Shown in pieces: positions 5,881 through 7,074 of a stretch of 7,074 nucleotides of DNA. A program made the translations under genes and the position numbers. Below the pieces are notes generated by a model. That model ran no database searches. It was not told where the DNA came from and was given only the letters and a program-made list of their open reading frames with translations. Source of the stretch: Syntrophobacterales bacterium (GTDB lineage Bacteria > Desulfobacterota > Syntrophia > Syntrophales > UBA6807); assembly GCA_021159265.1 (NCBI GenBank), contig JAGGSD010000236.1, positions 1 to 7,074 of the forward strand, in the 5' to 3' direction. Numbering within the stretch: the first letter of the stretch is position 1; every line of letters starts with the position of its first letter.

Positions 5881-6936
5881 ATGTTAAAGAAAACCGGTAT
5901 TGTAAAGGATGAGAGATATCTGAGGCACGAGATGGGGAATTTTCACCCGGAATCGCCCGCGAGGCTGGAAGCAATCTATAAGATGCTTGAATCCCCGGAT
6001 ATGAAGGATAAATTTGTTAATATTACGCCCCGTCACGCTACCCATGAAGAGATTGAAATGATTCACAGTCCGTCGTATATTGAAATGGTTGCCGGCACAG
6101 CGGGTAAGAGTCATACATTTCTTGATCCGGATACTTCGACCTCACCGGAATCTTACGATGTGGCCCGATTGGCAGTCGGAGGGTTGTTAAATGCAATTGA
6201 CGCTGTTGCAAGTGGCAGCGTTGACAATGCTTTTGCTTTTATCAGACCTCCCGGACATCATGCGGAAACAGGCAGGGCGGCGGGATTCTGTATTTTTAAC
6301 AATATTGCCATTGGTGCGCTTCACGCCATAAAAAAACATGGAATGAAGAGAATTCTTATTGCCGATTGGGATCTTCATCACGGAAACGGTACACAGCACT
6401 CATTCTATGAGGATTCAAGGGTGTTGTATTTTTCGACCCATCAATATCCTTTTTACCCCGGTACAGGCGGTATTAATGAAACAGGAAAGAAGGAAGGATT
6501 GGGCTATACCATCAATGTTCCCCTGGGTCCCGGGCCCGGAGATGCTGAATACCTGAAAATCTTCAGAAGGGTTCTTCAACCTGTGGCGCTTGCATTCAGA
6601 CCAGATATGGTTATGCTTTCTGCGGGCTTCGATATATATTATGGAGATCCCTTAGGTGGAATGAAAGTTACTCCTGCCGGTTTTGCTAATTTGGCCAGGG
6701 TTCTTTTAAATATTGTCGATGAGTGTTCTGGTGGGAAGTTTGTTATAACACTTGAAGGTGGTTATGATATTCAAGGTCAAAGCCAGTCGGCAAGAGCTGT
6801 GTTAAATGAAATGAGGGGGGAAACCTCCCAGACCGACAAAAATCTGGATAGAATAGAGTCGGAGGCCACCGAATCTGTTGATAAGACAATAGACAGTGTT
6901 ATAAGGCAAATTCAGGGGTTCTGGCCGGTGTTTTAG
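5881..6936 (+). CDS. Histone deacetylase family protein (zinc-dependent deacetylase/amidohydrolase)
   Basis: The 351-residue cytoplasmic protein has the arginase/deacetylase fold of bacterial HDAC-like enzymes, which remove acetyl groups from acetyl-lysine or acetylpolyamines. Visible motifs: HPESPARL (22-29), RPPGHHAE with the catalytic histidine pair H126-H127, GFCIFNN (135-141), DWDLHHGNGTQ with zinc ligands D164 and H166, YPGTGG (192-197), AGFD with the third zinc ligand D251, and EGGY with the transition-state tyrosine Y295. All metal and catalytic residues are intact, so it should be active. The motif style is closer to class II HDACs and HDAH-type amidohydrolases than to AcuC. The last ~38 residues (from about 313) are a polar, charged extension beyond the core. 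It is transcribed divergently from the Tat operon and appears monocistronic in this window. The physiological substrate cannot be read from sequence. Confidence 0.95.
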   Translation: MLKKTGIVKDERYLRHEMGNFHPESPARLEAIYKMLESPDMKDKFVNITPRHATHEEIEMIHSPSYIEMVAGTAGKSHTFLDPDTSTSPESYDVARLAVGGLLNAIDAVASGSVDNAFAFIRPPGHHAETGRAAGFCIFNNIAIGALHAIKKHGMKRILIADWDLHHGNGTQHSFYEDSRVLYFSTHQYPFYPGTGGINETGKKEGLGYTINVPLGPGPGDAEYLKIFRRVLQPVALAFRPDMVMLSAGFDIYYGDPLGGMKVTPAGFANLARVLLNIVDECSGGKFVITLEGGYDIQGQSQSARAVLNEMRGETSQTDKNLDRIESEATESVDKTIDSVIRQIQGFWPVF

Positions 6937-7013
6937 TTCTCTGGTTGTACAGTTCGTTCAAAAATGGCAAAAGAATTTCTTTATGGCTGATAAGTTCTTG
7001 CAAAACTTAAATC

Positions 7014-7052
7014 CGAATATCGAATTTCGAAACTCGAAACAATATCGAATGA
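7014..7052. repeat. Degenerate heptamer-period intergenic repeat (right end)
   Basis: Units CGAATAT (7014-7020), CGAATTT (7021-7027), CGAAACT (7028-7034) and CGAAACA (7035-7041) run head to tail in exact 7-bp register. After a 4-bp interruption (ATAT), CGAATGA (7046-7052) follows. The CGAA core is constant and the three-base tail varies. The left-end repeat shows the same pattern on the other strand. Similar AT-rich sequence continues to the window edge, so the array may extend further. No gene is evident between the deacetylase stop and here (6937-7013). Confidence 0.6.
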
Positions 7053-7074
7053 CAAAAATACAAATATCTAAACG

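Noticed and set aside
6970..7009. Possible terminator after the deacetylase gene
   Set aside because: AAAGAA-T-TTCTTT has a one-base loop. TAAGTT/AACTTA (6991-7009) is a six-pair AT-rich stem without a T tract. Neither supports a call.

Overview
The window is a chromosomal housekeeping segment from what looks like a Gram-negative anaerobe, most plausibly a Desulfobacterota (former Deltaproteobacteria) member. This rests on a TatA/TatC pair of the form usual there, a class A penicillin-binding protein of Gram-negative type with an OB-like insert, a class II-type bacterial histone-deacetylase-fold enzyme, and intergenic degenerate repeats of a kind I associate with those genomes. The lineage is inferred from the appearance of proteins and repeats; no search was possible.

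Layout. Bases 1-36 hold a degenerate 7-bp-period repeat. A complete recQ (57-1862, +) follows. After a 91-bp convergent gap comes a leftward operon read tatA (5439-5182), tatC (5135-4377), class A PBP (4377-1954), driven by a good sigma70-type promoter at 5471-5498. tatC and the PBP gene share one base (TAATG on the minus strand). The 441 bp between tatA and the next gene hold that promoter and then a 263-bp inverted-repeat-bounded element (5554-5816) carrying a truncated ORF that resembles the start of a four-helix-bundle (S23/IVS-type) protein gene. Downstream is a histone-deacetylase-family gene (5881-6936, +). The last ~60 bp are another 7-bp-period repeat, in the opposite orientation to the one at the left end.

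How the genes fit. The Tat genes encode the integral-membrane receptor and a pore-forming subunit for export of folded proteins, and the co-transcribed PBP polymerises and cross-links peptidoglycan on the outer face of the same membrane. RecQ (DNA repair) and the deacetylase are separate transcription units with no evident functional link to the operon.

I found no convincing new multi-gene system. The most unusual content is in the non-coding DNA: the decayed ORF-bearing inverted-repeat element, and the heptamer-period repeats that occur at both window ends and within the arms of that element.
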